Source of the DNA: Haloferax denitrificans ATCC 35960
GTDB lineage: Archaea; Halobacteriota; Halobacteria; Halobacteriales; Haloferacaceae
Direction of reading: 5' to 3'
Length of the DNA stretch: 64,000 nucleotides
NCBI RefSeq assembly: GCF_000337795.1
Contig: NZ_AOLP01000019.1
Coordinates: 124,001-188,000 of the forward strand
The notes beneath the pieces were generated by a model that saw nothing but the letters and a program-made list of their open reading frames with translations, did no database searches and was not told where the DNA came from. Within the stretch, counting starts at the first letter, position 1; every line of letters begins with the position of its first letter. Positions 1 through 8,800 of this stretch are shown piece after piece. The translations under genes and the position numbers were made by a program.

Positions 1-50
1 ACCAGCACGTGCGGGAACGTCGTCGGGAGCCAGTACGGGAGGAGGGACAT
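1..50 (-). CDS. N-terminus of an unidentified protein (cut by window edge)
   Basis: An ATG read leftwards opens a frame that stays open to the window edge and encodes about 16 mostly hydrophobic residues (MSLLPYWLPTTFPHVL). It lies 58 nt downstream of the folCP stop on the same strand, so it may be co-transcribed with it. Too little is present to assign a family or to be certain that it is a gene. Confidence 0.35.
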   Translation of the reverse strand, partial: MSLLPYWLPTTFPHVL

Positions 51-108
51 ACGCGAGTCGAATCGGTGGTCTGACAAAAAGTCGTCGTCGGTCGCCGGGC
101 GTCAGGTC

Positions 109-2632
109 TCAGTCTTCGCGCTCGCCGTCGGCTTCGAACCGGGTGGGGTCCCGCGAGGCGAGCGCGACGTTCACGGCGGCGACGTTCTCCGGCACGTCGT
201 GGACGCGGACGATGTCGGCCCCGCGGTCGGCGGCGATGGCCGTGCCCGCGACGGTCGCCGCGAGGTTGTCGCCCGGCTCCTCGCCGACGAGCGAGAACAT
301 CGACTTGTGGGAGTGGCCGACGAGAATCGGACAGCCGAGCGCGGCGAACTCGTCGGTGCGCCCGAGGAGTTCGAAGTTCTCGGCCTTCGACTTCCCGAAG
401 CCGAGACCGGGGTCGACGATGAGGTTCCGCCGCGGAATGCCCGCCTTCTCGGCGAGCAACACCAGCTCGGTCAGCTCGTCGATGACGTCCTCGACCACGT
501 CGTCGTAGTCGACCTCGCGGGACGGGTCGACCGGCGCGTCGATGCTGTGCATCACGATGACCGGCGCGTCGCGCTCGGCCGCGAGAAAGCGCATCCCGGG
601 GTCTTCGAGGCCGGTCACGTCGTTGAGGATGTCCGCGCCGGCGTCGAGGGCGGCCTCGCCGACCGCGGCCTTCCGGGTGTCTACCGACACGAGCACGTCG
701 AGGTCGGCGATGGCCTCGATGACGGGCGCGACGCGGCGAATCTCCTCGGCGACGGGCACCTCGGCCGCGCCGGGGCGGGTGCTCTCGCCGCCCACGTCGA
801 TGATGTCCACGCCGGCGTCGACCATCGCCCGCGCCTGCTCGACGGCGTCGTCGATGTCGTAGAACTCCCCGCCGTCGTGGAAGCTGTTCGGCGTCACGTT
901 CAGGATGCCCATGACGGCCGTGCCGTCGCCCCACGGGTAGTCGCCGGCTTCGTCGCGGCCGGCGTCGCTCGCGTCGCCAGCGTCGCCGCCCTCGTCGTCT
1001 TCGCCGGCGTCGGCCGCCCCGATGTCGAGCGTCTCGCGAATCTCCTCGGCGACGCCCGCGAGCGCGTACGGCCGGGCTTCGAGGCCCGCCGTCAGGCGCT
1101 CGAACTGGTCGAGCGTCCCCGTCAGGACCACGTCGACGAGTTCGCCGCCGAACTCGTGGCCCGAGACGGCGCAGTCGCCGCCGACCGACAGCAGTTCCTC
1201 GCGGAGTATCCGGGCCTGCCGGCGCTGGACGCGGGTGTGGACCGTTCGGTTGACCGCCCGCTTCGCGCGCTCGCTTCGGTCGGCGGCGTCCGCGACGTTC
1301 GCGCGTTCGAGCGTCCGGCGGGCGTCGTCGAGGGTCCGGTGGGCCTTCGGGACGACCGCCCGCGTCCACGTCGTGCGGGCCTCGGCGACGACGTACAGCG
1401 ACCCGACGACGAGCACGCAGTCGTCGGGGTCGGCGCGGGCGCGCGCCCGGTCGAGCGCCGAGGCGACCGCGCCGCCGGTCTCGACGTCGGGGCCGTCGAG
1501 TCGCTCGAAGACGGACGACAGTATCTCGGGGGGCCTCGCCCCGCGAGATATCCGCCTTGCAGGTGACGACCGACGCGACCTCCGGGAGCGCCCCGACCAT
1601 CTCGCCGTGGTCCTTGTCGTGCATCGCGCCGTAGACGAGGTGGAGGTCGTCGTAGTCGAACTCGTCGAGGACGGTGGCGACCTGCGCGCAGGCGTCGGGG
1701 TTGTGCGCGCCGTCGAGGACGACCGTCGGCTCCGTGCCCATGACCTCGAACCGACCCGGCCAGTGGGCGTTTCGGAGGCCGCGGTGAATCGCCTCCGCGC
1801 CGATTTCGGGGCGGACCTGTCGGGCGAGCGAGACGGCGATACCGGCGTTTCGCGCCTGATACGCGCCCAAAAGCGGGATTCGAACGTCGAGCGTCTCGGC
1901 GTCGGTCTCGACGGTGACGGCGGCCTCCTGGTGGTTGACGCGGCCGCCGTAGGAGGCGCGAACGTCGGCGTCTGCGTCGGCGTCGCCGACGGTCAGCACG
2001 TCGCCGGCCTCCTCGCGGATGACCGACAGCGCCTCGCCGGTCGCCCCGGTCACGAGCGGCGCGTCGGCGGGCGCGACGGCGGCTTTCGTCTTGGCGATTT
2101 CCGCGACAGTGTCGCCGAGGACGGCGGTGTGTTCGAGCGAGACGTTGGTGACGGCGCTCGCGACCGGGTCGACGGCGCTCGTCGCGTCGAGTTCGCCGCC
2201 CATCCCGACTTCGAGGACCGCCACGTCGACGCCCGCGCGGTCGAAGTACCACAGCGCGAGGGCGGTGACGGTCTCGAAGAAGGTCAGCGGCTCGCCGTCG
2301 GCGGCCCGCTCGACGAGGTACGGCTTGGCTTCGGCCACGAACGCCGACAGCGCGGACTTCGGAATCTTCCGGCCGTCGACGCGGATTCGCTCCCGCACGT
2401 CGTCGAAGTGCGGCGAGGTGTACAGGCCGACGTGCGCGCCCGACTCGCGCAGTATCGCGTCGACCATCCGGGCGGTGCTTCCTTTGCCGTTCGACCCCGC
2501 GACCTGCACGAACGACACGTCTTCGTGGGGGTTGCCGAGGTGAGAGAGCAACCGCCGAATCGACTCGGTCCCCGGCTTGACCTGAAACCGCCGGAGGTCG
2601 AAAAGGAAGTTCACCGCCTCGTGGTACTCCAT
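109..2632 (-). pseudogene. folCP: FolCP: fused folylpolyglutamate/dihydrofolate synthase and dihydropteroate synthase, frameshifted in this sequence
   Basis: Bifunctional folate enzyme. The N-terminal FolC half (start ATG at 2632) has the ATP loop GSNGKGS at about residues 46-52 and the Mur-ligase-like LDGAHNPD motif. The C-terminal FolP half carries the dihydropteroate synthase motifs ILNVTPNSFHDGG, GGESTRPG, VDPGLGFGKS and VGHSHKS. The halves are in different frames. Reading slips at a run of six G on the plus strand (1528-1533); dropping one base gives a continuous 840-residue protein with normal sequence on both sides (ADISRGEAPEILSSVFERLD). FolCP fusions are known in haloarchaea, so the intact gene is expected to be one ORF. 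The extra base may be an assembly error or a real null mutation; everything else looks functional. Confidence 0.85.
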
Positions 2633-2791
2633 ACGCGTGAGAAACCGGACGGTGGGCTTAGGCCTAACGCTCCACGTCACTCCTGCGACACGACGCCGGT
2701 CGCTGGGCAGACCAACCGCGGCGACGGGAGTTGTCGGCGACGCTCCGCGAGCGCCGCAGTCCGTCACTGGAGCGCCCCTAACGCACCCGGT

Positions 2792-3217
2792 TCAGTCGAT
2801 ATGGACGACCAGCACCGGGCGCTTGGCGTTCTCGATGACGCGCTCGGTGACGCTCCCGAGCGAGGTGAGCTTGTCGCGGCCGGTCCGCCCGTGGGTCCCC
2901 ATCACGACCACGTCGACGTCGTGTTCGTCGGCGTAGTCGAGGATGACCTTGTGCGGGACGCCGTCTCGAACCGCCGTCGTCGCCGCGGTCTTCCCCTCGC
3001 ACTTCGCGGCGCACCGCTCGACCGCGTCGACCGCGTCGTCGCGGAGCGACTGGATGACGGCGTCCTGTTGGTCGCCGCCGGCGGCGAGGTACACCCGCTG
3101 GTCGACGACCGACAGCACGTGAATCGTCGACTCCGCCCCGGCGAGTTCGAGCGCGTGCTCGATGGCCTGCATCGTCCCCTCGCTCCCGTCGGTGGGCACT
3201 AGGATGTCTTCGTACAT
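2792..3217 (-). CDS. Universal stress protein, UspA family
   Basis: A 141-residue single-domain Usp protein. The N-terminus (ILVPTDGSEG) and the C-terminal nucleotide-binding signature GTHGRTGRDKLTSLGSVTE (the G-x2-G-x9-G-S/T pattern) are intact, so it probably binds ATP. Family members are cytoplasmic stress-response proteins of ill-defined biochemical role. The gene sits between folCP and the 3' end of purNH, all on the minus strand. The hairpin array at 3344-3547 lies just upstream, so it separates the two transcripts. A GGAG sequence 4 nt before the ATG supports the start. Confidence 0.9.
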   Translation of the reverse strand: MYEDILVPTDGSEGTMQAIEHALELAGAESTIHVLSVVDQRVYLAAGGDQQDAVIQSLRDDAVDAVERCAAKCEGKTAATTAVRDGVPHKVILDYADEHDVDVVVMGTHGRTGRDKLTSLGSVTERVIENAKRPVLVVHID

Positions 3218-3343
3218 ACTCCTGTGTTCGCCTCGCCGACACTTGAAGCCACACCGTCGGTGTTAGGTCGTGGGAACGGACGGGCCGTGAAGAAAGCGAG
3301 GTTCTGAGAACAGGAGACAGACGTTCCCTCGCTCCGCTCGGTC

Positions 3344-3547
3344 GTGACGGAAATCGCGTGAGACTCACTGCGTTCGTCTCACTGACTTCCGTCACTCCTT
3401 CACGCTGTTCAGTCGTGACGGAAGCACCGGTGCACTCGCGTTGCTCGCGCACCGAACTTTAGACCCTCCCTCGCTTCGCTCAGTCGTGTCTAAAGCACCG
3501 TGTCCGCGCTACGCGCGGCCACGAGTTCCCGTCACTAATCGTGACGG
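3344..3547. repeat. Array of adjoining hairpins built on GTGACGGAA
   Basis: The short word GTGACGG(AA) or its complement occurs five times: 3344-3352, 3387-3395 (complement), 3415-3424, 3529-3535 (complement) and 3541-3547. Arms include GTGACGGAA/TTCCGTCAC enclosing GTGAGAC/GTCTCAC (3358-3364, 3376-3382); CTTCCGTCAC/GTGACGGAAG (3386-3395, 3415-3424); CGGTGC/GCACCG (3428-3454); CTTTAGAC/GTCTAAAG (3457-3464, 3488-3495); CCGCGC/GCGCGG (3504-3518); and CCGTCAC/GTGACGG (3529-3547). The first two share one arm and so exclude each other. Loops are rich in CTCGCTTCGCTC. The last hairpin covers the final codons and stop of purNH, so the array starts at its 3' end; it may act in termination or 3' processing. 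Confidence 0.8.
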
Positions 3548-5112
3548 AAACACCGCTGGCCGGTGAAGACCATCGCAATCCCGCGCTCGTCGCAGGCCTC
3601 GATGACATCCTCGTCGTTCACCGACCCGCCGGGCTGGATGACCGCCTCGATGCCCGCGTCGGCCGCCTTCTCCACGCCGTCCGGGAACGGGAAGAACGCG
3701 TCGGAGGCCATGACGGCACCCTGCGCGTCCTTGCCCTCGGCGTGTTCCTCGGCCTTCATCGCCGCGAGTTCGACCGCATCGACGCGGGAGACCTGCCCCA
3801 TGCCGACGCCGACCGTCTCGGTGCCCTTGGCGAAGAGAATCCCGTTGGACTTCACGTGCTTCAGGACCTTCCACGCGAACAGCATCGTCTCCAACTGCTC
3901 GTCCGTGGGTTCGGTCTCGGTGACGACTTCGAGGTCGTCGAGCGTCGGCGTCCAGAGGTCGCGCTCCTGAACGAGTCGGCCGCCGACGAGCGCCTTCTCG
4001 GTGTAGGTCTCGGTCCGGTCGCCGAGTTCGCCCACGTCGAGGACGCGGAGGTTCTTTTTCTCGGTCAGCACGTCGAGCGCGTCGTCGGTGTAGCCGGGCG
4101 CGACGACGACTTCCTTGAACGAGTCGATGATGAGTTCGGCCGTCTCGGCGTCGCACTCGCGGTTGAGCGCGACGATGCCGCCGAAGGCGCTCATCGGGTC
4201 GGTGGCGAGGGCGTCGGCGTAGGCTTCAGCGAGCGTGTCGGCGGTGGCACACCCGGCGGGGTTCGTGTGCTTGATGACCGCCGCGGCCGGCTCGTCGAAC
4301 TCCTTGATGATGTTCAGCGCGCCGTCGGCATCGTTGTAGTTGTTGTACGAAAGCCCCTTCGCGCCCTCGTTGAGCTGGGGCGCGCCGACGACCGACGCCT
4401 CGTCGCACGTCTCGTCCACGTAGACGGCGGCGTCCTGATGGGGGTTCTCGCCGTACCGGAGTTCGTCGTAGCGGTCCTCCGAGGTGACGCGGCGCTCGGG
4501 GAGGCCGGCGTCCACGTCGCCCTCGACGGTGACGGAATCGTCTTCGACCGTCACGCGGCCCTCGGCGAACCAGCGGACGGCGCGCGGGTAGGCCTTGAAC
4601 TCGGCGTCGTAGAGGACGCGCGATTTGAGGTCGTCCGCGTCGTCGTCGGTGTACACCGGGACGGCCTCCTGTGTCACGATGGGGCCGGCGTCGACCTCCT
4701 CGTTGACGACGTGGACCGTACAGCCGGTGGTCTTGACGCCGGCGTCGAGGACCTGCTCGTGGGCGTCCATGCCGGGGAACGCGGGGAGGAGCGACGGGTG
4801 GACGTTGAGCGTCGTCGGCGCGGCGTCGAGGAACGTCGAGGTGAGCACGCGCATGTAGCCGTCGAGACAGACGATGTCGAAGTCGTAGTCCGCGAGGGCG
4901 TCGAGGACGCGCTCCTCGTGGGACTCGCGGGACTCGTCGTCGCCGCGTTCGACGACTTCGCTGGGGATGCCGCGTTCGTCCGCCCAGTCGACGACGGGCG
5001 CGTCGGCGCGGTTCGAGACGACGACGCCGAGTTCCGCCCCGCCGGGGGCGCGGTCGGCGACGTTGCGCAGGTTTCGTCCGCGGTTGCTCGCGAGACCGGC
5101 GATGGTGACCAT
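3535..5112 (-). CDS. purNH: PurNH: phosphoribosylglycinamide formyltransferase fused to AICAR formyltransferase
   Basis: Carries out both formyl transfers of purine synthesis. The N-terminal PurN domain (about residues 1-190) has the catalytic LNVHPSLLPAFPG (Asn, His) and the DAGPIV aspartate. The C-terminal AICAR formyltransferase domain has RYGENPHQ, LSYNNYNDADGAL, KHTNPAGC, DPMSAFGGIV, SNGILFAKG and IQPGGSVND. The IMP cyclohydrolase domain of bacterial PurH is absent, as expected where archaea use a separate cyclohydrolase. Start chosen at MVTIAGLASNRGRNL (525 aa), the natural PurN N-terminus; a longer in-frame extension to 5286 would run through the shared promoter region. It is divergent from purB with an inverted repeat in between. 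The C-terminus FRHD is encoded inside a hairpin arm of the downstream repeat array. Confidence 0.93.
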   Translation of the reverse strand: MVTIAGLASNRGRNLRNVADRAPGGAELGVVVSNRADAPVVDWADERGIPSEVVERGDDESRESHEERVLDALADYDFDIVCLDGYMRVLTSTFLDAAPTTLNVHPSLLPAFPGMDAHEQVLDAGVKTTGCTVHVVNEEVDAGPIVTQEAVPVYTDDDADDLKSRVLYDAEFKAYPRAVRWFAEGRVTVEDDSVTVEGDVDAGLPERRVTSEDRYDELRYGENPHQDAAVYVDETCDEASVVGAPQLNEGAKGLSYNNYNDADGALNIIKEFDEPAAAVIKHTNPAGCATADTLAEAYADALATDPMSAFGGIVALNRECDAETAELIIDSFKEVVVAPGYTDDALDVLTEKKNLRVLDVGELGDRTETYTEKALVGGRLVQERDLWTPTLDDLEVVTETEPTDEQLETMLFAWKVLKHVKSNGILFAKGTETVGVGMGQVSRVDAVELAAMKAEEHAEGKDAQGAVMASDAFFPFPDGVEKAADAGIEAVIQPGGSVNDEDVIEACDERGIAMVFTGQRCFRHD

Positions 5113-5218
5113 GTGAGAATGGCGACCCGCGGCCCTCAAAGTGGTTGCGGTCCTCGACGCCGAGATGTACTCGATTGTGTATATGTCGAACCAACCACGG
5201 CCACAGAGTGCCGTTGAG

Positions 5219-5236
5219 TACGCACAGTCGTGCGTA
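5219..5236. promoter_or_regulatory. Inverted repeat in the purNH/purB divergent promoter, candidate purine operator
   Basis: The sequence TACGCAC-AGTC-GTGCGTA is a perfect inverted repeat with 7-bp arms. On the purB side, TTTAAC at 5272-5277 lies 28 nt before the purB ATG (leaderless-type box A). On the purNH side, the complement of GTATATGT at 5179-5186 is a good TATA element. The repeat centre is about 45-47 bp from both boxes, so one regulator could serve both genes. The core GCAC-N4-GTGC recurs before purL at 39778-39789. The regulator is unknown. Confidence 0.55.
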
Positions 5237-5301
5237 ACTGTCAGTCTCGCGGCGGCGACGAACCCCCGGCGTTTAACCTCCCCCATCGTGACGGCTCAGA
5301 C

Positions 5302-6693
5302 ATGACCGACGCCGACCGGCACGACCCGCTGTACGCGGTGTCCCCGCTCGACGGGCGATACGCCTCTCGAACCGCACCCCTCGCGCCGCACGTGAGCGAG
5401 GCCGCGCTCATGCGCGCCCGCGTGGAAGTCGAAGTGGAGTACCTCCTCGCGCTCGCCGACCTCGACGCGACGCCGCTTTCGTTCTCCGAGGTCGAGCGCG
5501 CCGACCTCCGGGCGCTCTACGAGGAGTTCGACGCCGACGACGCCGACCTCGTGAAGCGGCTCGAAGTCGAGGGCGCGGAAGGCTTCTCGGCGACGAACCA
5601 CGACGTGAAGGCCGTCGAGTACTTCATCCGCACCGAGACCGACGAGTCGGTCCACCCGTGGATTCACTTCGGCCTCACCTCCGAGGACGTGAACAACCTC
5701 GCCCAGCGCCTCATGGTGAAGGGCGCGGTCGAGGAAGTCCTCGTGCCCGAACTCCGCGACACCCGCGACGAACTCGTCTCGCTCGCGCGGGAGTTCCGCG
5801 ACGTGCCCATGCTCGCGCGGACCCACGGCCAGCCCGCGACGCCGACGACGTTCGGCAAGGAGATGGCCGTCTACGCCGCCCGCCTCGGCCGGACGCTCGC
5901 CCGCGTCGAGGCCGCGACCGACGACCTCGCCGGCAAGCTCGCGGGCGCGTCGGGCGTCTACGCGGCCCACGTCGCCGCCTACCCCGACGTGGACTGGCGG
6001 GCGTTCTCCCGCGAGTTCGTCGGGTCGCTCGGCCTCGACCACACCGCGCTCGCCACGCAGGTCAACCCCTGCGACGACCTCGCGGCGCTGTTCGACGCCG
6101 TCCGCGGCGTCAACAACGTCCTCGTCGACCTCGACCGCGACGCGTGGCTGTACGTCTCCGACCGCTATCTCGGACAGGAGGCCGTCGAGGGCGAGACCGG
6201 CTCGTCGACGATGCCGCACAAGGTCAACCCCATCGACTTCGAGAACTCCGAGGGCAACCTCTCGAAGGCCAACGCCGACCTGACGTTCCTCGCCGACTAC
6301 GTGACGACCTCGCGCCTCCAGCGCGACCTCTCTGACTCCACGGTCAAGCGCAACGTCGGCGCGGCGTTCGCCCACTGCCTCATCGGCTACAAGAAGACCC
6401 AGACCGGCCTCGGGAAGGTCGTCCCGAACGAGCGGGTCATGCGCGACGAACTCGACGACACGCCGGCCATCATCGGCGAGGCCGTCCAGACGATTCTCCG
6501 CCGCGAGGGCGACACGCAGGCCTACGAGCGGGTGAAGGAACTCACCCGCGGCCGCGAGGTGACCCTCGACGACTTCCACGACCTGTTTGCGGACCTCGAC
6601 GTGGACGAGGAGACCCGCGAGGAACTGCTCGCGCTCACGCCCGCGACGTACGTCGGTCTCGCGGACGAACTCGTCGACGACATCGACAACTGA
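5302..6693 (+). CDS. purB: Adenylosuccinate lyase
   Basis: Catalyses the two fumarate-releasing steps of purine synthesis (SAICAR to AICAR, adenylosuccinate to AMP). The 463-residue product begins MTDADRHDPLYAVSPLDGRY, and the SPLDGRY motif near the N-terminus is typical of PurB. The fumarase/aspartase superfamily signature GSSTMPHKVNPIDFENSEGN is complete, and the TSEDVNN and ARTHGQPATPTT active-site segments are present. Start at 5302 places box A (5272) at leaderless spacing; an in-frame extension to 5230 would begin inside the operator. Divergent from purNH and probably co-regulated with it. Confidence 0.95.
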   Translation: MTDADRHDPLYAVSPLDGRYASRTAPLAPHVSEAALMRARVEVEVEYLLALADLDATPLSFSEVERADLRALYEEFDADDADLVKRLEVEGAEGFSATNHDVKAVEYFIRTETDESVHPWIHFGLTSEDVNNLAQRLMVKGAVEEVLVPELRDTRDELVSLAREFRDVPMLARTHGQPATPTTFGKEMAVYAARLGRTLARVEAATDDLAGKLAGASGVYAAHVAAYPDVDWRAFSREFVGSLGLDHTALATQVNPCDDLAALFDAVRGVNNVLVDLDRDAWLYVSDRYLGQEAVEGETGSSTMPHKVNPIDFENSEGNLSKANADLTFLADYVTTSRLQRDLSDSTVKRNVGAAFAHCLIGYKKTQTGLGKVVPNERVMRDELDDTPAIIGEAVQTILRREGDTQAYERVKELTRGREVTLDDFHDLFADLDVDEETREELLALTPATYVGLADELVDDIDN

Positions 6694-7014
6694 GGAGTCG
6701 GGTCGGCGGGTCGGAAGGTAGCCGCCCGGCGAAGCGACGCGCCCGTTTTTCCCCGGTCTGCCGAACGCGCCGCTGAGCGGAGCGAACGTCAGGAGAAACC
6801 CGAATCCGCCTCAGAGGCCGATGGGCACGGGATATCGGCCTCGGCGCGGTTCAGGCACGGGTTCGGAGAGCGCCGGCACGGGTGGGCTGGACAGGCTGGT
6901 CCGCGCGATGCGGTGCGTCATGGGCTGGTGTGACGACGCTGGGCGCTCACCGTGGCTAAATTATTTACTCATCATAGAATAAGTCTTTTGGTGGGGTGGT
7001 GCGTTGGTGGGTGT
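6694..7014 (+). promoter_or_regulatory. purB-gdh intergenic region with gdh promoter and G-rich leader
   Basis: 321 bp without a gene. The first 250 bp show nothing recognisable. From about 6956 the sequence turns AT-rich (TAAATTATTTACTC), which is the likely box A region for gdh, 45-55 nt before its ATG. Between the expected start site and the ATG lies a G-rich tract (6990-7011) with several GG/GGG/GGGG runs, which also contains GGTG Shine-Dalgarno-like words. Confidence 0.45.
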
Positions 7015-8088
7015 ATGAAAGCAATCGCCGTCGAGCGCGGGGCAGACAAGCCGGTCGTCATCGAGAAGCCGCGACCGGAACCCGACGCCGGTGAGGCGCT
7101 CGTCCGGACGCTTCGGGTCGGCGTGGACGGGACGGACCACGAGGTCATCGCCGGCGGCCACGGCGGGTTCCCCGAGGGCGAAGACCACCTCGTACTCGGC
7201 CACGAGGCGGTCGGCGTCGTCGTCGACCCGAACGGCACCGAACTGGAGGAAGGCGACGTCGTCGTGCCGACGGTCCGCCGCCCGCCGGCGTCGGGGACCA
7301 ACGAGTACTTCGAGAAGAATCAGCCCGACATGGCTCCCGACGGGATGTACGCCGAACGCGGTATCGTCGGCGCGCACGGCTTCATGTCCGAGTACTTCAC
7401 GAGCCCGTCCGACTACCTCGTCCGCATCCCGCGCTCGCAGGCCGACCTCGGCTTCCTCATCGAACCCATCTCAATCACCGAGAAGGCGCGCGAGCACGCC
7501 TACGCGAGTCGGTCCGCGTTCGACTGGAACCCCTCGTCGGCGCTCGTCCTCGGCAACGGGAGCCTCGGGCTCCTGACGCTCGCCATGCTGAGAGCCGACG
7601 ACAAGGGCTACGAGAACCTCTACTGCCTCGGTCGGCGCGACCGCCCCGACCCGACTATCGACATCATCGAGAGACTCGGCGCGACGTACGTCGACTCCCG
7701 CGAGACGCCGGTCGAGGAGGTTCCGAACGCGCACGAGGGCATGGACTTCATCTACGAGGCGACCGGCTTCCCCAAACACGCTATCCAGTCGGTGCAGGCG
7801 CTCGCGCCCAACGGCGTCGCCGCGCTCCTCGGCGTCCCGAGCGACTGGAAGTTCGAGGTCGACGCCGGGGCGTTCCACCGCGAGATGGTGCTCCACAACA
7901 AGGCGCTCGTCGGAAGCGTCAACTCCCACGTCAGGCACTTCGAGGCCGCGACCGTGACGTTCACAAAGCTCCCGCGGTGGTTCCTCCGCGAGTTGGTCAC
8001 CGGCGTCCACCCGCTTTCGGAGTTCGAAGCAGCATTCGAAGACGACGACACCACTATAAAAACCGCCATCGAATTCGGTACTGTATGA
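7015..8088 (+). CDS. gdh: Glucose 1-dehydrogenase (NAD(P)+), zinc-dependent MDR family
   Basis: First enzyme of the semi-phosphorylative Entner-Doudoroff route used by haloarchaea for glucose. The 357-residue protein matches the Haloferax mediterranei enzyme type: Asp38 (in VGVDGTDHE) and His63 (in GHEAVG) are the zinc-ligand positions described for that enzyme, where Asp replaces the usual Cys. The Rossmann motif LGNGSLGLL and the following LGRRDRPDP, whose arginines fit NADP binding, are present. The start is MKAIAVERG at 7015; the in-frame extension to 6952 runs through the promoter. Its stop overlaps the start of gfcR (ATGA), whose promoter lies inside the gdh 3' end. Confidence 0.95.
   Translation: MKAIAVERGADKPVVIEKPRPEPDAGEALVRTLRVGVDGTDHEVIAGGHGGFPEGEDHLVLGHEAVGVVVDPNGTELEEGDVVVPTVRRPPASGTNEYFEKNQPDMAPDGMYAERGIVGAHGFMSEYFTSPSDYLVRIPRSQADLGFLIEPISITEKAREHAYASRSAFDWNPSSALVLGNGSLGLLTLAMLRADDKGYENLYCLGRRDRPDPTIDIIERLGATYVDSRETPVEEVPNAHEGMDFIYEATGFPKHAIQSVQALAPNGVAALLGVPSDWKFEVDAGAFHREMVLHNKALVGSVNSHVRHFEAATVTFTKLPRWFLRELVTGVHPLSEFEAAFEDDDTTIKTAIEFGTV
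8055..8062 (+). promoter_or_regulatory. TATA box for gfcR inside the gdh coding end
   Basis: TATAAAAA lies 23-30 nt upstream of the gfcR ATG, the spacing of a leaderless haloarchaeal transcript. It is the cleanest TATA element in the window and sits within the last gdh codons. gfcR can therefore be transcribed independently even though its start overlaps the gdh stop. Confidence 0.7.
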
Positions 8089-8717
8089 AGAACGTCGACG
8101 ACCTCATCGCCAGCGCGGCTGAGCTCGCGGACCGCGGCCTCTCGAAAGGCGAGATTGCCGACGAGTTGAACGTCTCCCGCGAGACGGCCAGCTGGCTTGT
8201 CGAACGAAGCGGCGCGGCGACCGAACCCGAGCCCCGTGCGGAACCCGACGGCCCCGACGACATCCACGTCGACTGGAACGCCATCGGGAGCGGCGGCAAG
8301 CGCCTCACCTACGTCGGGCGCGCGCTCGCCGACCTGCTCATGGAGACGAACGGCGAGGCCGACGTGACCGTCGGCATCGAGAAGGCGGGGGTTCCGCTTG
8401 CGACCTCGGTCTCGCGCGAACTCGAAACGACGCTCGGCGCGTACTCGCCCGCGAAACACCAGTGGGACGAAGGCGACCTCGAAGACCTCGGCGGCGGCTT
8501 CTCCCGGAACTTCTCGCCCGTCGAGGGCCGCGACTGCTTCATCGTCGACGACACGGTGACGAGCGGTACGACGCTCCGCGAGACCATCGACGCCATCCGC
8601 TCCGAGGGCGGCGAGCCGCTCGCGTGCGTGGTCATCGTCGACAAGCAGGGCGTCGAAGAGATAGACGGCGTCCCCGTCCACTCGCTTATCAACGTCGTCC
8701 GCGTCGGCGAGCAGTAA
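8085..8717 (+). CDS. gfcR: GfcR-type transcriptional regulator, HTH plus orotate phosphoribosyltransferase-like domain
   Basis: Regulator of glucose and fructose catabolism described in Haloferax volcanii; the gene is next to gdh there too. In 210 residues it has an N-terminal helix-turn-helix (about 1-45, KGEIADELNVSRETASWLVE) and a type I phosphoribosyltransferase fold whose PRPP loop reads CFIVDDTVTSGTTLRETI. The intact PRPP loop suggests that it binds a phosphosugar effector. The domain is used for sensing in this family, and I infer no OPRT activity. The stop-start overlap with gdh and an own TATA box support the start at 8085. Confidence 0.92.
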   Translation: MKNVDDLIASAAELADRGLSKGEIADELNVSRETASWLVERSGAATEPEPRAEPDGPDDIHVDWNAIGSGGKRLTYVGRALADLLMETNGEADVTVGIEKAGVPLATSVSRELETTLGAYSPAKHQWDEGDLEDLGGGFSRNFSPVEGRDCFIVDDTVTSGTTLRETIDAIRSEGGEPLACVVIVDKQGVEEIDGVPVHSLINVVRVGEQ

Positions 8718-8800
8718 GCCGCCGTCTCGGTCGGACGGCCCGGCGGTTCCGGATTGACCGCGACGCAACTCCTTTGTCCGCCCGGCCGCTAGCTGGGTGC

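Noticed and set aside
1122-2252. Minus-strand Arg-rich frame of 376 codons overlapping folCP
   Set aside because: It is the neighbouring frame of FolC/FolP coding sequence with no protein-like features; the real FolC half is read from 2632.
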